From NCBI GenBank assembly GCA_903852755.1, contig CAINRS010000043.1, positions 36,223-100,222 on the forward strand: a stretch of 64,000 nucleotides of DNA, read 5' to 3'. The notes under the pieces were generated by a model. It worked only from the letters and a program-made list of their open reading frames with translations, did not search any database and was not told the DNA's origin. Numbering within the stretch: position 1 is the stretch's first letter; the number at the start of each line of letters is the position of its first letter. This document shows positions 41,672-50,857 of the stretch, piece after piece. The position numbers and the translations under genes were made by a program. The stretch comes from an uncultured Actinomycetes bacterium (GTDB lineage Bacteria; Actinomycetota; Acidimicrobiia; Acidimicrobiales; Microtrichaceae).

Positions 41672-42375
41672 TGGGGTACCTCGACGGTTTCGTGGTCACG
41701 TTCAGGAAGTGGTTCGGCACGAGGTCCGACACCGGTCGCCGGATCACGGTGCAGTACCCCGAGGAGACGCGCCCCAAGCCGCCGCGGTTCCACGGCCGCC
41801 ACGTCCTCAACCGCTACACCGACGGCATGGAGAAGTGCATCGGGTGCGAGCTGTGCGCCGGGGTCTGTCCGGCGCGGTGCATCTACGTGCGCGGTGCCGA
41901 CAACGATCCGGACGATCCCCGTTCGCCGGGTGAGCGCTACGGGTTCGTCTACGAGATCAACTACCTGCGGTGCATCCACTGCGACCTGTGCGTCGAGGCC
42001 TGCCCGACCGAGGCGATCACCGAGACCAAGCTCTTCGAGTTCGCCTTCACCAACCGCTCGGACGCCATCTACACGAAGGCCGAGCTGCTCGTGGGTGACG
42101 ACGGGCGGCCGCAGCAGCTGCCGTGGGAGCACTGGGGCGACGGGTTCGATCCCGCCGCCGACACCTCCGGGTGGATGCGGGCGACCGCCCCGAGCGGGGA
42201 TGCGTCGTTCGAGGGCGTCGTCGCGTGGTCCGGCGAGCTCGGCTACGGCGTGCGGGCACCGGAGGGTGGCCAGCCCCTCGAGCAGGAGACCCGCGCCGCA
42301 GCGGAGGCGGAGCACGGTCACGACGACCACGGTCACGACGACCACGGCCACGACGAACACGGGGCCGGCCACTGA
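41671..42375 (+). CDS. nuoI: NADH-quinone oxidoreductase subunit I with His-rich tail
   Basis: The 234-residue subunit carries clusters N6a and N6b in [12 protein letters not shown] and [12 protein letters not shown]. The last 20 residues repeat G-H-D-D/E-H units, an extension absent from the E. coli protein that could bind Zn, Ni or Cu. TGATG junctions on both sides. Confidence 0.96.
   Translation: MGYLDGFVVTFRKWFGTRSDTGRRITVQYPEETRPKPPRFHGRHVLNRYTDGMEKCIGCELCAGVCPARCIYVRGADNDPDDPRSPGERYGFVYEINYLRCIHCDLCVEACPTEAITETKLFEFAFTNRSDAIYTKAELLVGDDGRPQQLPWEHWGDGFDPAADTSGWMRATAPSGDASFEGVVAWSGELGYGVRAPEGGQPLEQETRAAAEAEHGHDDHGHDDHGHDEHGAGH
42316..42361 (+). repeat. 15-bp coding repeat (His/Asp) at the 3' end of nuoI
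   Basis: Units of the type GGTCACGACGACCAC repeat three times in frame and encode the G-H-D-D-H tail. Confidence 0.9.
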
Positions 42376-43094
42376 TGCGGGTCGAGGTCTTCACCTTCCT
42401 GGTCGCCGGGGCGATCTGCATCGCCGGCGCCCTCGGGGTCGTGCTGTTCCGCAACCCGGTGCACAACGCCCTCAGCCTCGTCGCGACGTTGTTCGGCGTG
42501 GCGGTGCTGTTCATCGCCCAGGAGGCGTACTTCCTCGCTGCGATCCAGGTGATCGTCTACGCCGGGGCGATCGTCATCCTCTTCCTGTTCGTCATCATGC
42601 TGCTCGGGGTCGACCGGACCGAGGCGATCGAGCGGGATCCGTTCCGACTGCGGCGGACCATCACGATCCTCGGCGGCGCGGTGTTGCTCGCCGGCACCGT
42701 GGCGATCCTCCTCGCCGCCGGACAGCGGGCGACCGGCCGGGAGGCACTCACCGCACCGCTGGACCCGTCGGTCACCGACGTCGAGCGGCTCGGTCGGGCG
42801 ATCTTCACCGACTACGTGTTCGCCTTCGAGATCACGGCGCTCCTGCTGACCGTCGCCGTCGTGGGGGCGGTCGTGCTGACCCGGCGCACCACCGGCGCAC
42901 CGATCGACCTCGAGGAGTTCCCCGACGGGACGGCCTACGACGTGTGGCTGTCGGACCACCCCGACGCCGTGCTGCCCCTCGACGACGATGTCCAGGACGG
43001 CGACGGGACCGACGACAGGACCGACGACGGTCCCGTCGACGGGACCGACGACAGGACCGACGCCGAGACCGACGAGTCGGAGGTGGCGGGCTGA
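42375..43094 (+). CDS. nuoJ: NADH-quinone oxidoreductase subunit J with acidic tail
   Basis: The 239-residue membrane subunit has five helices, with the conserved F-R-N-P-V-H-N-A-L and [16 protein letters not shown]. After the last helix comes a 65-residue acidic tail ending in T-D-D-R-T-D-D repeats (coding repeat about 43003-43065), longer than usual. TGATG junctions with nuoI and nuoK. Confidence 0.95.
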   Translation: MRVEVFTFLVAGAICIAGALGVVLFRNPVHNALSLVATLFGVAVLFIAQEAYFLAAIQVIVYAGAIVILFLFVIMLLGVDRTEAIERDPFRLRRTITILGGAVLLAGTVAILLAAGQRATGREALTAPLDPSVTDVERLGRAIFTDYVFAFEITALLLTVAVVGAVVLTRRTTGAPIDLEEFPDGTAYDVWLSDHPDAVLPLDDDVQDGDGTDDRTDDGPVDGTDDRTDAETDESEVAG

Positions 43095-43402
43095 TGTTCA
43101 CCTTCGACGACTCGTGGTACCTGGTGCTCGGTGCGATCCTGTTCTCGATCGGCGCCGTCGGCCTGGTCGTCCGCCGCAACCCGCTCGTGATGTTCATGTG
43201 CGTCGAGCTGATGCTCAACGCCGTCAACCTGACGTTCGTCGCCTTCGGGAGCCTGCTCGGCGACGTCGGCGGTCAGACCGTCGTGTTCTTCGTGCTGGTC
43301 GTCGCCGCCGCCGAGGTGGTCGTCGGACTGGCGATCATCGTGGCCATCATGCGTCGCCGGGCCGAGGCGAACGCCGACGACGTGTCGCTCCTGAGGGGAT
43401 GA
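43094..43402 (+). CDS. nuoK: NADH-quinone oxidoreductase subunit K
   Basis: The 102-residue membrane subunit has three helices. The buried Glu residues of the family are in [11 protein letters not shown] and [12 protein letters not shown]. Its stop codon is part of a 14-bp tandem repeat that fills the gap to nuoL. Confidence 0.95.
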   Translation: MFTFDDSWYLVLGAILFSIGAVGLVVRRNPLVMFMCVELMLNAVNLTFVAFGSLLGDVGGQTVVFFVLVVAAAEVVVGLAIIVAIMRRRAEANADDVSLLRG

Positions 43403-43437
43403 GGTCGAGGGGATGGGGTTGACGGGATGAGGTCGAG
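43396..43437. repeat. 14-bp tandem repeat at the nuoK stop codon
   Basis: GGGATGAGGTCGAG at 43396-43409 and 43424-43437 flanks a diverged unit (43410-43423). The first unit contains the TGA of nuoK. The array makes the only sizeable gap (44 bases) in nuoF-N. Confidence 0.92.
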
Positions 43438-43446
43438 GTACCTGCG

Positions 43447-45423
43447 ATGGAACTGATCTGGCTCATCCCCGCCCTGCCCGTGGCCGGGTTCCTGCTGCTC
43501 GCCGCCGCCGGCCGTCGGATCGGCGACCCGGGCGCCGGCGTGCTCGCGTCGCTCGCCGTCGTCGGCTCGTTCGCCGCCTCGGTCGCCGTCCTCCTGACGC
43601 TCGCCGGCGAACCCGAGGGCTCGCGGCAGATCACCCAGACGCTGTGGACGTGGATCCCGGCGGACTCGTTCCAGGTCTCCTTCGGGCTGCTCGCCGACGA
43701 GCTCAGCCTGATGATGTGCCTCTTCATCACCGGCGTCGGTGCCCTGATCCACGTGTACGCGATCGGCTACATGCGGGGTGATCCGGAGTTCGCCCGGTTC
43801 TTCACGTACCTCAACCTGTTCATCGCCTCGATGCTCCTGCTGGTGCTCGGGGACAACCTGATCCTCACGTTCCTCGGCTGGGAGGGAGTGGGCGCCTGTT
43901 CGTACCTGTTGATCTCGTTCTGGTTCACCGAACCGGCGAACGCCTCGGCCGGCAAGAAGGCCTTCGTCACCAACCGGATCGGTGACTTCGGCTTCATGCT
44001 CGGGACCTTCCTGGTCTTCGTGACCTTCGGGACGATCGACTACCTCCAGATCGACGCCGCCGCTCCCGGTGTGTCCTCGGGGACCGCGACGGCGATCGCC
44101 CTGCTGTTCTTCCTGGCGGCGACCGGCAAGTCGGCGCAGCTCCCGCTGTTCGTGTGGCTGCCGGACGCGATGGCCGGGCCCACCCCGGTCTCGGCCCTCA
44201 TCCACGCTGCGACGATGGTGACCTCCGGGGTGTTCCTGCTCACCCGGCTCAGCCCGATCCTCGAGGCGGCCGGCTGGGCGAACGACCTGATCGCCTGGGT
44301 CGGTGCGATCACGGCGCTGCTCGCCGCCGGGGCCGCGGTCGCCCAGAACGACATCAAGAAGGTGCTCGCCTACTCCACGGTGTCCCAGCTCGGCTTCATG
44401 TTCATCGCCATCGGGTCGCAGAACTACGTGGGGGCGTTGTTCCACATGATCACCCACGCCTTCTTCAAGGCGCTGCTGTTCCTCGGGGCCGGGGCGGTGA
44501 TCTACTCCATGTCGCACGAGCAGGACATGCGGCGCTACGGACAGCTGCGGAAGTACCTGCCCGTCACGTTCGCGACCATGTTCATCGGGTGGCTGGCCAT
44601 CAGCGGGATCCCGCCGTTCTCGGGGTTCTGGTCCAAGGACGAGATCCTCGCCGGGTCGTTCGAGGTGCGCCCTGCGGGCCAGTTGCTCTGGGTTGCGGGG
44701 ATCATCGCTGCGCTGCTCACGGCGTTCTACATGACCCGGCTGATGATCATGACGTTCGCCGGAGGCACGGAGCAGTGGCGGACCAGGAGCGAGGACCTGC
44801 TGCCGGAGGTCCCCCACGACGTCGAGGCCGATGACGCACACGCGTCGGGGCACGACGACCACCACGCCCACCACCTGACTCCCGACCACACGCCCCGGGA
44901 GGCGCCGGCGGTCATGCTCGGTCCGCTCGTCGTGCTGGCCGCCCTCGCTGCGGTCGCCGGGTTGCTCAACCTGCCCTTCGCCGACTCCCTGCACTTCCTC
45001 GACCACTGGGTCGAGCCGACGCTCGAGGGCCAGAGCGGGTTGCCCGACGCCCTCGTCCAGTGGGTCCTGGCCCTCACCTCGATCGTGGGGGCGTGCCTCG
45101 GCGTGTGGTTCGCGTGGCGCGTCTACCAGCAGCACCGGGTCGACCGGACCAGGATCGAGCAACCGGTGCTGGCGCACGCCTGGCACATCGACGACGCGTA
45201 CGCCCGTGTGGTCGCCGGGCCCGGTGAGGCGTCGTTCCAGGGTCTGGCGGACTTCGACCACGACGTCGTGGACGGTGCCGTCCGTGGCGTCGGAGGTGCC
45301 ACCCAGCAGGCCGGTGACGCCGTGCGGGGGCTCCAGACCGGATTCGTCCGGAGCTACGCGTTCGGCATCGGACTCGGTGCCGTCGCCCTCGTGCTCTTCG
45401 CTGTGGTGAGGATGAGCCTGTGA
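43447..45423 (+). CDS. nuoL: NADH-quinone oxidoreductase subunit L
   Basis: The 658-residue antiporter-like subunit has about 16 helices. G-W-E-G-V-G-A-C-S-Y, L-P-D-A-M-A-G-P-T-P-V-S-A-L-I-H-A-A-T-M-V and H-A-F-F-K-A-L-L-F-L-G-A-G hold the proton-channel Lys, Glu and His. A His-rich loop (H-D-D-H-H-A-H-H) precedes the lateral helix region. It is the distal proton pump of complex I. End overlaps nuoM by GTGA. Confidence 0.96.
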   Translation: MELIWLIPALPVAGFLLLAAAGRRIGDPGAGVLASLAVVGSFAASVAVLLTLAGEPEGSRQITQTLWTWIPADSFQVSFGLLADELSLMMCLFITGVGALIHVYAIGYMRGDPEFARFFTYLNLFIASMLLLVLGDNLILTFLGWEGVGACSYLLISFWFTEPANASAGKKAFVTNRIGDFGFMLGTFLVFVTFGTIDYLQIDAAAPGVSSGTATAIALLFFLAATGKSAQLPLFVWLPDAMAGPTPVSALIHAATMVTSGVFLLTRLSPILEAAGWANDLIAWVGAITALLAAGAAVAQNDIKKVLAYSTVSQLGFMFIAIGSQNYVGALFHMITHAFFKALLFLGAGAVIYSMSHEQDMRRYGQLRKYLPVTFATMFIGWLAISGIPPFSGFWSKDEILAGSFEVRPAGQLLWVAGIIAALLTAFYMTRLMIMTFAGGTEQWRTRSEDLLPEVPHDVEADDAHASGHDDHHAHHLTPDHTPREAPAVMLGPLVVLAALAAVAGLLNLPFADSLHFLDHWVEPTLEGQSGLPDALVQWVLALTSIVGACLGVWFAWRVYQQHRVDRTRIEQPVLAHAWHIDDAYARVVAGPGEASFQGLADFDHDVVDGAVRGVGGATQQAGDAVRGLQTGFVRSYAFGIGLGAVALVLFAVVRMSL

Positions 45424-47039
45424 TCGCCTCGGAGACCCTGAACTGGCTCGTGCCGGCGTTGATCCTCACCCCGTTCGTCGGGGCGGCGGTCCTGGCCGTC
45501 ATGCCGGCGCGCCGAGCGGAGCTCTTCCGGCCGGTCGCCCTGTTGTTCTCAGCGGCGACCGGGATCCTCGCCGTCTACCTGCTCACTCAGTTCGACGGGA
45601 ACGAGGCCGGTTTCCAGTTCGCCCTGCAGCAACCGTGGGTGGAACGACTCGGCATCTCGCTGGCGTTCGGCGTCGACGGCATCTCGGTGTTCCTCGTGGT
45701 CCTGACCGGCGTGATCTTCCCGATCGCCATGCTCGGGGCCACACCGCACCACGACCCGAAGCCCTACTACGCGTGGCTCTGCGTCCTGATGGGTGCCTCC
45801 ATGGGCGTGTTCATGGCGCTCGACCTGGTGCTCTTCTTCGTGTTCTTCGAGCTGGTGCTCGTCCCGATGTACTTCCTCATCGGGTTGTGGGGGTACGCGG
45901 AGCGCACGGCGGCGGCCACCAAGTTCTTCCTGTACACCATGTTCGGCTCGGCGCTCATGCTCGTGGGCCTGGTCGCGACGGCCGTGCTGCACCAGCGTGG
46001 GGTCGGCGGCCAGCTGACGTTCAACCTGCTCGAGATCGCCCGGGACCCCGGGATCTCGACCAACGCCGCCCGACTGATCTTCGTGGCGTTCGCCGTCGCC
46101 TTCGCCATCAAGGTGCCGCTGGTCCCGCTGCACACCTGGTTGCCCGACGCCCACACGCAGGCGCCGACGGCCGGGTCGGTCATCCTGGCGGCGGTGATGC
46201 TCAAGCTGGGTACGTACGGGTTCCTGCGCTTCGGCATCTACCTGTTCCCCGAGGCGGCCGTGTGGGCCAAGCCGGTGCTGCTCACCATGGCCGTGCTCGG
46301 CATCACCTACGGGGCGATCGTTGCGACGATGCAGACCGACCTGAAGCGACTCGTCGCCTACTCGTCCATCGCCCACCTGGGATTCATCGTCCTCGGCCTG
46401 TTCAGCCTCACCGTGGTGGGCATCGAGGGCGGGATCCTGGTGATGGTCAACCACGGCATCACCACCGGGGCCCTGTTCCTCCTGGTTGGGATGGTCTACG
46501 AACGGCGCCACACCCGTGAGATCTCGCAGCTCTCCGGGTTGCAGAAGTCGGCACCGCTGCTCGCCGCGGTGATGACCATCGTGGTGCTGGCGTCGGTCGG
46601 CCTCCCCGGCCTGAACGGCTTCCCCGGTGAGCTGCTCGCCCTGCTCGGGGCGTTCCAGACCTCCCGGGTGTGGGGCGTGATCGCGGTGACCGGGGTGATC
46701 CTGGCCGCGCTCTACCTGCTGTGGGCCTACCAGCGGACCTTCCACGGACCGGCGACGGGCGAGAACGCAACGATCCGGGACATGCGTCCGTCCGAGGTGC
46801 TCGTGATGGCGCCGCTGGTCGTGCTGATCGTCGTGCTCGGCCTGTTCCCGGGCCTGATGATCGATCGGATGGAGCCGTCGGTGAAGGCGCTCGTCGCCCA
46901 CGTCGACGAGCGTGTCGAGGACTTCGAGGAGACCCGCTACGAGTTCGTCGGTCCGAGTCCCGACACCGGCGGGGAGGCCGAGGGCCACTCCGGTGGCGAC
47001 TCCTCCGGCGGTACCGGTGAGGGTGGGGGAGCGGGCTGA
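45420..47039 (+). CDS. nuoM: NADH-quinone oxidoreductase subunit M
   Basis: The 539-residue antiporter-like subunit has about 14 helices with F-F-V-F-F-E-L-V-L-V-P-M-Y, L-P-D-A-H-T-Q-A-P-T-A-G-S-V, S-S-I-A-H-L-G-F and N-H-G-I-T-T-G-A-L-F-L. The 60-residue C-terminal tail is Gly/Ser-rich. GTG start overlaps nuoL; TGATG with nuoN. Confidence 0.96.
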   Translation: MIASETLNWLVPALILTPFVGAAVLAVMPARRAELFRPVALLFSAATGILAVYLLTQFDGNEAGFQFALQQPWVERLGISLAFGVDGISVFLVVLTGVIFPIAMLGATPHHDPKPYYAWLCVLMGASMGVFMALDLVLFFVFFELVLVPMYFLIGLWGYAERTAAATKFFLYTMFGSALMLVGLVATAVLHQRGVGGQLTFNLLEIARDPGISTNAARLIFVAFAVAFAIKVPLVPLHTWLPDAHTQAPTAGSVILAAVMLKLGTYGFLRFGIYLFPEAAVWAKPVLLTMAVLGITYGAIVATMQTDLKRLVAYSSIAHLGFIVLGLFSLTVVGIEGGILVMVNHGITTGALFLLVGMVYERRHTREISQLSGLQKSAPLLAAVMTIVVLASVGLPGLNGFPGELLALLGAFQTSRVWGVIAVTGVILAALYLLWAYQRTFHGPATGENATIRDMRPSEVLVMAPLVVLIVVLGLFPGLMIDRMEPSVKALVAHVDERVEDFEETRYEFVGPSPDTGGEAEGHSGGDSSGGTGEGGGAG

Positions 47040-48583
47040 TGGCTGGTTCGTCACTGCTCGCCGTCGCCCTCCAGGACGTGCTCGTGGACGCGGGGGACGG
47101 GTTCGCGCTGCCGTCGATCGACTGGGCCGGCATCGCGCCCAACCTGATCCTGATGCTCGGGGCGATCCTGCTCCTGACGGTGGTGTCGATCCTCAAGCGT
47201 CGGGTCCCCTCGTGGTTCGCGCCGGTGTGGACGATCTCGGCGGCGGTCGCTGCCGCCCTGGCGGTGGTGCCCCTGTGGCAGCGCTTCTCCGACACCGGTC
47301 CCGAGACCCTCGTGGCGGGGGCGGTCGGACTCGACGGCTTCTCGCTGTTCGCGACCGTGGTCGTGTGCATCGCCGTGGTGTTCGTCGCCCTGCTGCTCGC
47401 CGACTACCTGCAGCGGGAGGGCCTCGAGTCGCCCGAGTGGTACGTGCTCGTGCTGCTGTCGGCCTCGGGAGCGGTGACCATGGCCTCGGCCGACGACCTC
47501 ATCGTCCTGTTCGTCGGGCTCGAGATCCTGTCGGTTGCCGCCTACGTGATGACGGCGATGCACCGCCGACGGGTGTCGTCCCAGGAGGCCGGGCTCAAGT
47601 ACTTCGTGCTGGGGGCCTTCTCCTCGGCGTTCCTGCTGTACGGCATCGCCCTGACCTACGGGGCGACCGGGTCGACCAACCTGGCCGAGATCCAGGCCTT
47701 CCTCGCCGAGGACGTGGTCACCCAGAACGCACTGCTGCTCGGCGGCCTCGCCTTCATGCTGGTGGGGCTCGGCTTCAAGGTCGGTGCCGTGCCCTTCCAC
47801 TCGTGGGCCCCGGACGTCTACCAGGGCGCACCCACGCCGATCTCGGGCTACATGGCGGGTGCGGTCAAGCTGGGCGCCTTCGCCGCCCTGCTCCGGGTGT
47901 TCGTCGTGGCGTTCGGTCCCGCCTACCGGCAGGAGTGGCAGCCACTGGTGGCCGCACTCGCAGTGCTGAGCCTGGTCGTCGGTGCGTTCGCGGCGATCTC
48001 GCAGACCAACGTCAAGCGCATGCTCGCCTACTCGTCGATCAACCACGCCGGGTTCATCCTCCTCGGCGTCCTGGCGGCGTCGCCCGCGGGTACCGAGGCG
48101 GCGCTGTTCTACCTGCTCGCCTACACGTTCATGGCGGCGGGCAGCTTCGCCGTGGTCACGCTCGTCGGCCGGGCCGGGGAGCACCGGCAGTCGCTCGATG
48201 ACTACCGGGGACTGGCGTCGGTCCGGCCCGGGCTGGCGCTGGTGTTCACGGTCCTGCTCCTGTCGCAGGCGGGCGTCCCGCTCACGGTCGGCTTCCTCGC
48301 CAAGCTCTACGTCGTCACCGCCGCCGTGGAGTCGGGCTTCGACTGGGTGGCCGTGGTGGCGATGCTGACCGCCGTGGTCTCGGCGTTCATGTACCTGCGC
48401 ATCGTCGCGACGATGTACTTCGGCGACGCACCGGAGGGTGCGCCCGCCCTCCGGATCCCCGCGGCGACCGGTCTGGCGCTCGGGCTGTCGGTGGTCGGCG
48501 TCCTGCTGCTCGGCATCGTCCCCGGCCCGGTGAGCGACTGGGCCAACTCCGCCGTCGCGCAGCTCGTCGTCGCCGCTCCCTGA
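47039..48583 (+). CDS. nuoN: NADH-quinone oxidoreductase subunit N
   Basis: The 514-residue antiporter-like subunit completes the operon. It has about 14 helices, with V-G-L-E-I-L-S-V-A-A-Y-V, F-H-S-W-A-P-D-V-Y-Q-G-A-P-T-P and Y-S-S-I-N-H-A-G-F-I. All 14 nuo genes are in standard order A-N with no insertion. Confidence 0.96.
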   Translation: MAGSSLLAVALQDVLVDAGDGFALPSIDWAGIAPNLILMLGAILLLTVVSILKRRVPSWFAPVWTISAAVAAALAVVPLWQRFSDTGPETLVAGAVGLDGFSLFATVVVCIAVVFVALLLADYLQREGLESPEWYVLVLLSASGAVTMASADDLIVLFVGLEILSVAAYVMTAMHRRRVSSQEAGLKYFVLGAFSSAFLLYGIALTYGATGSTNLAEIQAFLAEDVVTQNALLLGGLAFMLVGLGFKVGAVPFHSWAPDVYQGAPTPISGYMAGAVKLGAFAALLRVFVVAFGPAYRQEWQPLVAALAVLSLVVGAFAAISQTNVKRMLAYSSINHAGFILLGVLAASPAGTEAALFYLLAYTFMAAGSFAVVTLVGRAGEHRQSLDDYRGLASVRPGLALVFTVLLLSQAGVPLTVGFLAKLYVVTAAVESGFDWVAVVAMLTAVVSAFMYLRIVATMYFGDAPEGAPALRIPAATGLALGLSVVGVLLLGIVPGPVSDWANSAVAQLVVAAP

Positions 48584-48650
48584 ACCCGCAGCGGCGCGCC
48601 ACCGTCCGGGTGGACGGTCGGCCGGCCGGTCTGCGGGGCATGCTGGTCGG

Positions 48651-50264
48651 GTGAACGTCTTCGCACCCGACGATCCGGTGGCGGTGGACGCCGCACCCGG
48701 GACCGCACGGCCACCCGGGTGGGTCGCAGCGATCGTCGGACTGCTCGCCGCCGGTGCCGGCCTGGCCACCGGTGAGCTCCTCGCCGGCCTGTGGGGCCGG
48801 TGGCGGTCGCCCGTCGTGACGGTCGGCGACCGCGTCGTCGACGCCGTGCCGCCAGCGGTCAAGGACTGGGCGATCGACACGTTCGGCACGAACGACAAGG
48901 TCGTGCTCATCGCCGGGACCCTGCTCGTGCTCGCCGGGTTCGCCGTGCTCGCCGGGGTGCTGGCGACGCGGGGTCGTTGGGGTGCTGCGTTCGGCGTGGT
49001 GGCGATCTTCGCCGTGTGCGGCGCGGCAGCGGCCCTCGGTCGTGGTGGGGGCGGTGCCGTGTCGGTCGTTCCGGGCCTGACCGCCGGAGTGGTGACCGCG
49101 GCGGTGCTCCGGTGGCTCGCCCGGCTGGCACGCGCCGGGTGGGTGCCGGAGCCAGCGGGAGCTGGCGACGCCCCCGTGTCGATGCGCGCGCTGCAGGCCG
49201 ACAGCCGACGCCGGTTCCTCGGTGTCTCGGTCGGGGTCGCCGCTGCGTCCGTGGCCGTCGCCGGTGCGGGGCGGTGGCTGCAGCAGCGGGCGGCGGTCAC
49301 CGTCGAGCGCCTGCAGGTCCTGCTGCCCGGACCGGTCAGCCCGGCGCCCCCGGTGCCCGCTGCGGCATCGGTCGAGGTCGCAGGCGTCGGCCCGTTCGTG
49401 ACCCCCACCGAGGACTTCTACCGGATCGACACCGCCCTCGTCGTGCCCCAGGTGGGTGCCGAGGACTGGTCGTTGCGTGTCACCGGCCGGGTCGACCGGC
49501 CCCTGACGCTCACCTACGACCAGCTGCTCGCCCGGCCGATGATCGAGCGGGTCGTCACGATCGCCTGCGTCTCCAACGAGGTCGGTGGCGACCTGATCGG
49601 GACGGCGACGTGGCTCGGGTGCCGCCTCGACGACCTGCTCGCCGAGGCCGGGGTGCAACCCGAGGCCGACCAGGTCGTCGGGGTGTCGGTCGACGGGTTC
49701 ACCGCCGGGTTCCCGACCGCCGTGCTCGACGGTCGGGACGCCATGGTGGTGGTGGGCATGAACGGTGAGCCGCTCACGGCGAAGCACGGATTCCCCGCCC
49801 GGCTCGTGGTGCCGGGCCTGTACGGCTACGTCTCGGCCACCAAGTGGTTGAGCGAGATCCGCCTCACCCGCTTCGACGAGTTCGAGGGTTACTGGATCCC
49901 CCGGGGCTGGGCGGTCGAGGGACCGGTCCTCACCCAGTCCCGGATCGACGTGCCCCGGGTCGGGGCGACCGTCCCCGCCGGAGCGCCCACGCCGGTGGCG
50001 GGAGTGGCCTGGGCGATGCTCGGTGAGGTGACCCGGGTCGAGGTGCAGGTCGACGACGGGCCGTGGCAGGACGCCCGGCTCGGCGAGGCGTACTCCGAGT
50101 CGACCTGGCGCCAGTGGAGCCTGGCCTGGACGCCGACACCGGGGGAGCACACGATCCGGGTGCGGGCCACCGACTCGGTCGACGGGACGCAGACCGAACA
50201 GGTCACCGACGTCGCCCCGGACGGCGCACGCGGCTGGCACACCGTCCGCGTCACGGCGACCTGA
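48651..50264 (+). CDS. Membrane-anchored molybdopterin oxidoreductase (sulfite oxidase family)
   Basis: The 537-residue protein has three or four helices at the N-terminus (about 25-160), then S-R-R-R-F-L-G-V-S, a Tat-like basic patch in front of a further helix, and an extracytoplasmic molybdopterin domain with the Mo-ligating Cys in V-T-I-A-C-V-S-N-E-V-G-G, followed by a Mo-co dimerisation domain (about 440-537). Its electron partner is unknown; nuo and cytochrome genes upstream suggest feeding into the respiratory chain. The start GTG at 48651 is 67 bases after nuoN. Confidence 0.85.
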   Translation: MNVFAPDDPVAVDAAPGTARPPGWVAAIVGLLAAGAGLATGELLAGLWGRWRSPVVTVGDRVVDAVPPAVKDWAIDTFGTNDKVVLIAGTLLVLAGFAVLAGVLATRGRWGAAFGVVAIFAVCGAAAALGRGGGGAVSVVPGLTAGVVTAAVLRWLARLARAGWVPEPAGAGDAPVSMRALQADSRRRFLGVSVGVAAASVAVAGAGRWLQQRAAVTVERLQVLLPGPVSPAPPVPAAASVEVAGVGPFVTPTEDFYRIDTALVVPQVGAEDWSLRVTGRVDRPLTLTYDQLLARPMIERVVTIACVSNEVGGDLIGTATWLGCRLDDLLAEAGVQPEADQVVGVSVDGFTAGFPTAVLDGRDAMVVVGMNGEPLTAKHGFPARLVVPGLYGYVSATKWLSEIRLTRFDEFEGYWIPRGWAVEGPVLTQSRIDVPRVGATVPAGAPTPVAGVAWAMLGEVTRVEVQVDDGPWQDARLGEAYSESTWRQWSLAWTPTPGEHTIRVRATDSVDGTQTEQVTDVAPDGARGWHTVRVTAT

Positions 50265-50284
50265 GCCAGCCGACCACTGGCTCA
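50262..50284. terminator. Bidirectional stem-loop between convergent genes
   Basis: TGAGCCAG (50262-50269) pairs perfectly with CTGGCTCA (50277-50284) around a 7-base loop. The arms contain the stop codons of both convergent genes. No T-tract follows, as is common in high-GC actinobacteria. Confidence 0.6.
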
Positions 50285-50857
50285 GCCGGTGGTGCCGCTG
50301 GCCAGAGCGTCGACCACCGTGGTCAGCAGCCCGTCGAGCTCCTTCGCGGTGGCTCGGAACGCCCGACGACTCCGCCCCATTGGGTCCGAGACATCACGGT
50401 GCCAGTCGAAGACCGAGCTACCTGCTGATGCGTGCAGGTAGCGGGCCCACTCCCGGACGTCGTCCGGTCCACGTAGGTTCGTGGTGGCGAGCGAGGCAGC
50501 ACCGTCGACGGCATCCCTGAGTGTGAGGACGCGGTCGGAGTGGTCGGTCCAACTCGTCACGATGTCGATGACGTGCGAACCCTCCATCGTGATCGTGAAG
50601 TCAGCTTCCTCCAGGAGGGTGCGGTCGATGGCTCGGGATCGGTGATCGCTCAGGTCGAGACCCAGGCGGTCCAGCGCTGCGATGGCTCCGTCCGCAGCGG
50701 GCTTTCCACCGGGTAGGAAACCTGCCGAGCCGACCGACGCCTCGATGCCCGCCTGGTGGAGGCTCCGGTGCAGGAGTCGTTCCGCCATGGGCGAGCGGCA
50801 CTGGTTGGCGGTGCACACGACCAGTACCCGAAGCACGTGGTCGCCGTCCCAGCTCAT
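50282..50857 (-). CDS. Low-molecular-weight protein-tyrosine phosphatase
   Basis: The 191-residue enzyme has the P-loop V-C-T-A-N-Q-C-R-S-P (Cys-x5-Arg-Ser) near its start and a C-terminal D-P-M-G that supplies the general-acid Asp. In capsule loci such phosphatases (Wzb type) oppose a tyrosine autokinase that controls polymer export; no kinase is in view. The start at 50857 overlaps the upstream glycosyltransferase stop by ATGA, so it is last in a four-gene minus-strand operon. Confidence 0.88.
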   Translation of the reverse strand: MSWDGDHVLRVLVVCTANQCRSPMAERLLHRSLHQAGIEASVGSAGFLPGGKPAADGAIAALDRLGLDLSDHRSRAIDRTLLEEADFTITMEGSHVIDIVTSWTDHSDRVLTLRDAVDGAASLATTNLRGPDDVREWARYLHASAGSSVFDWHRDVSDPMGRSRRAFRATAKELDGLLTTVVDALASGTTG

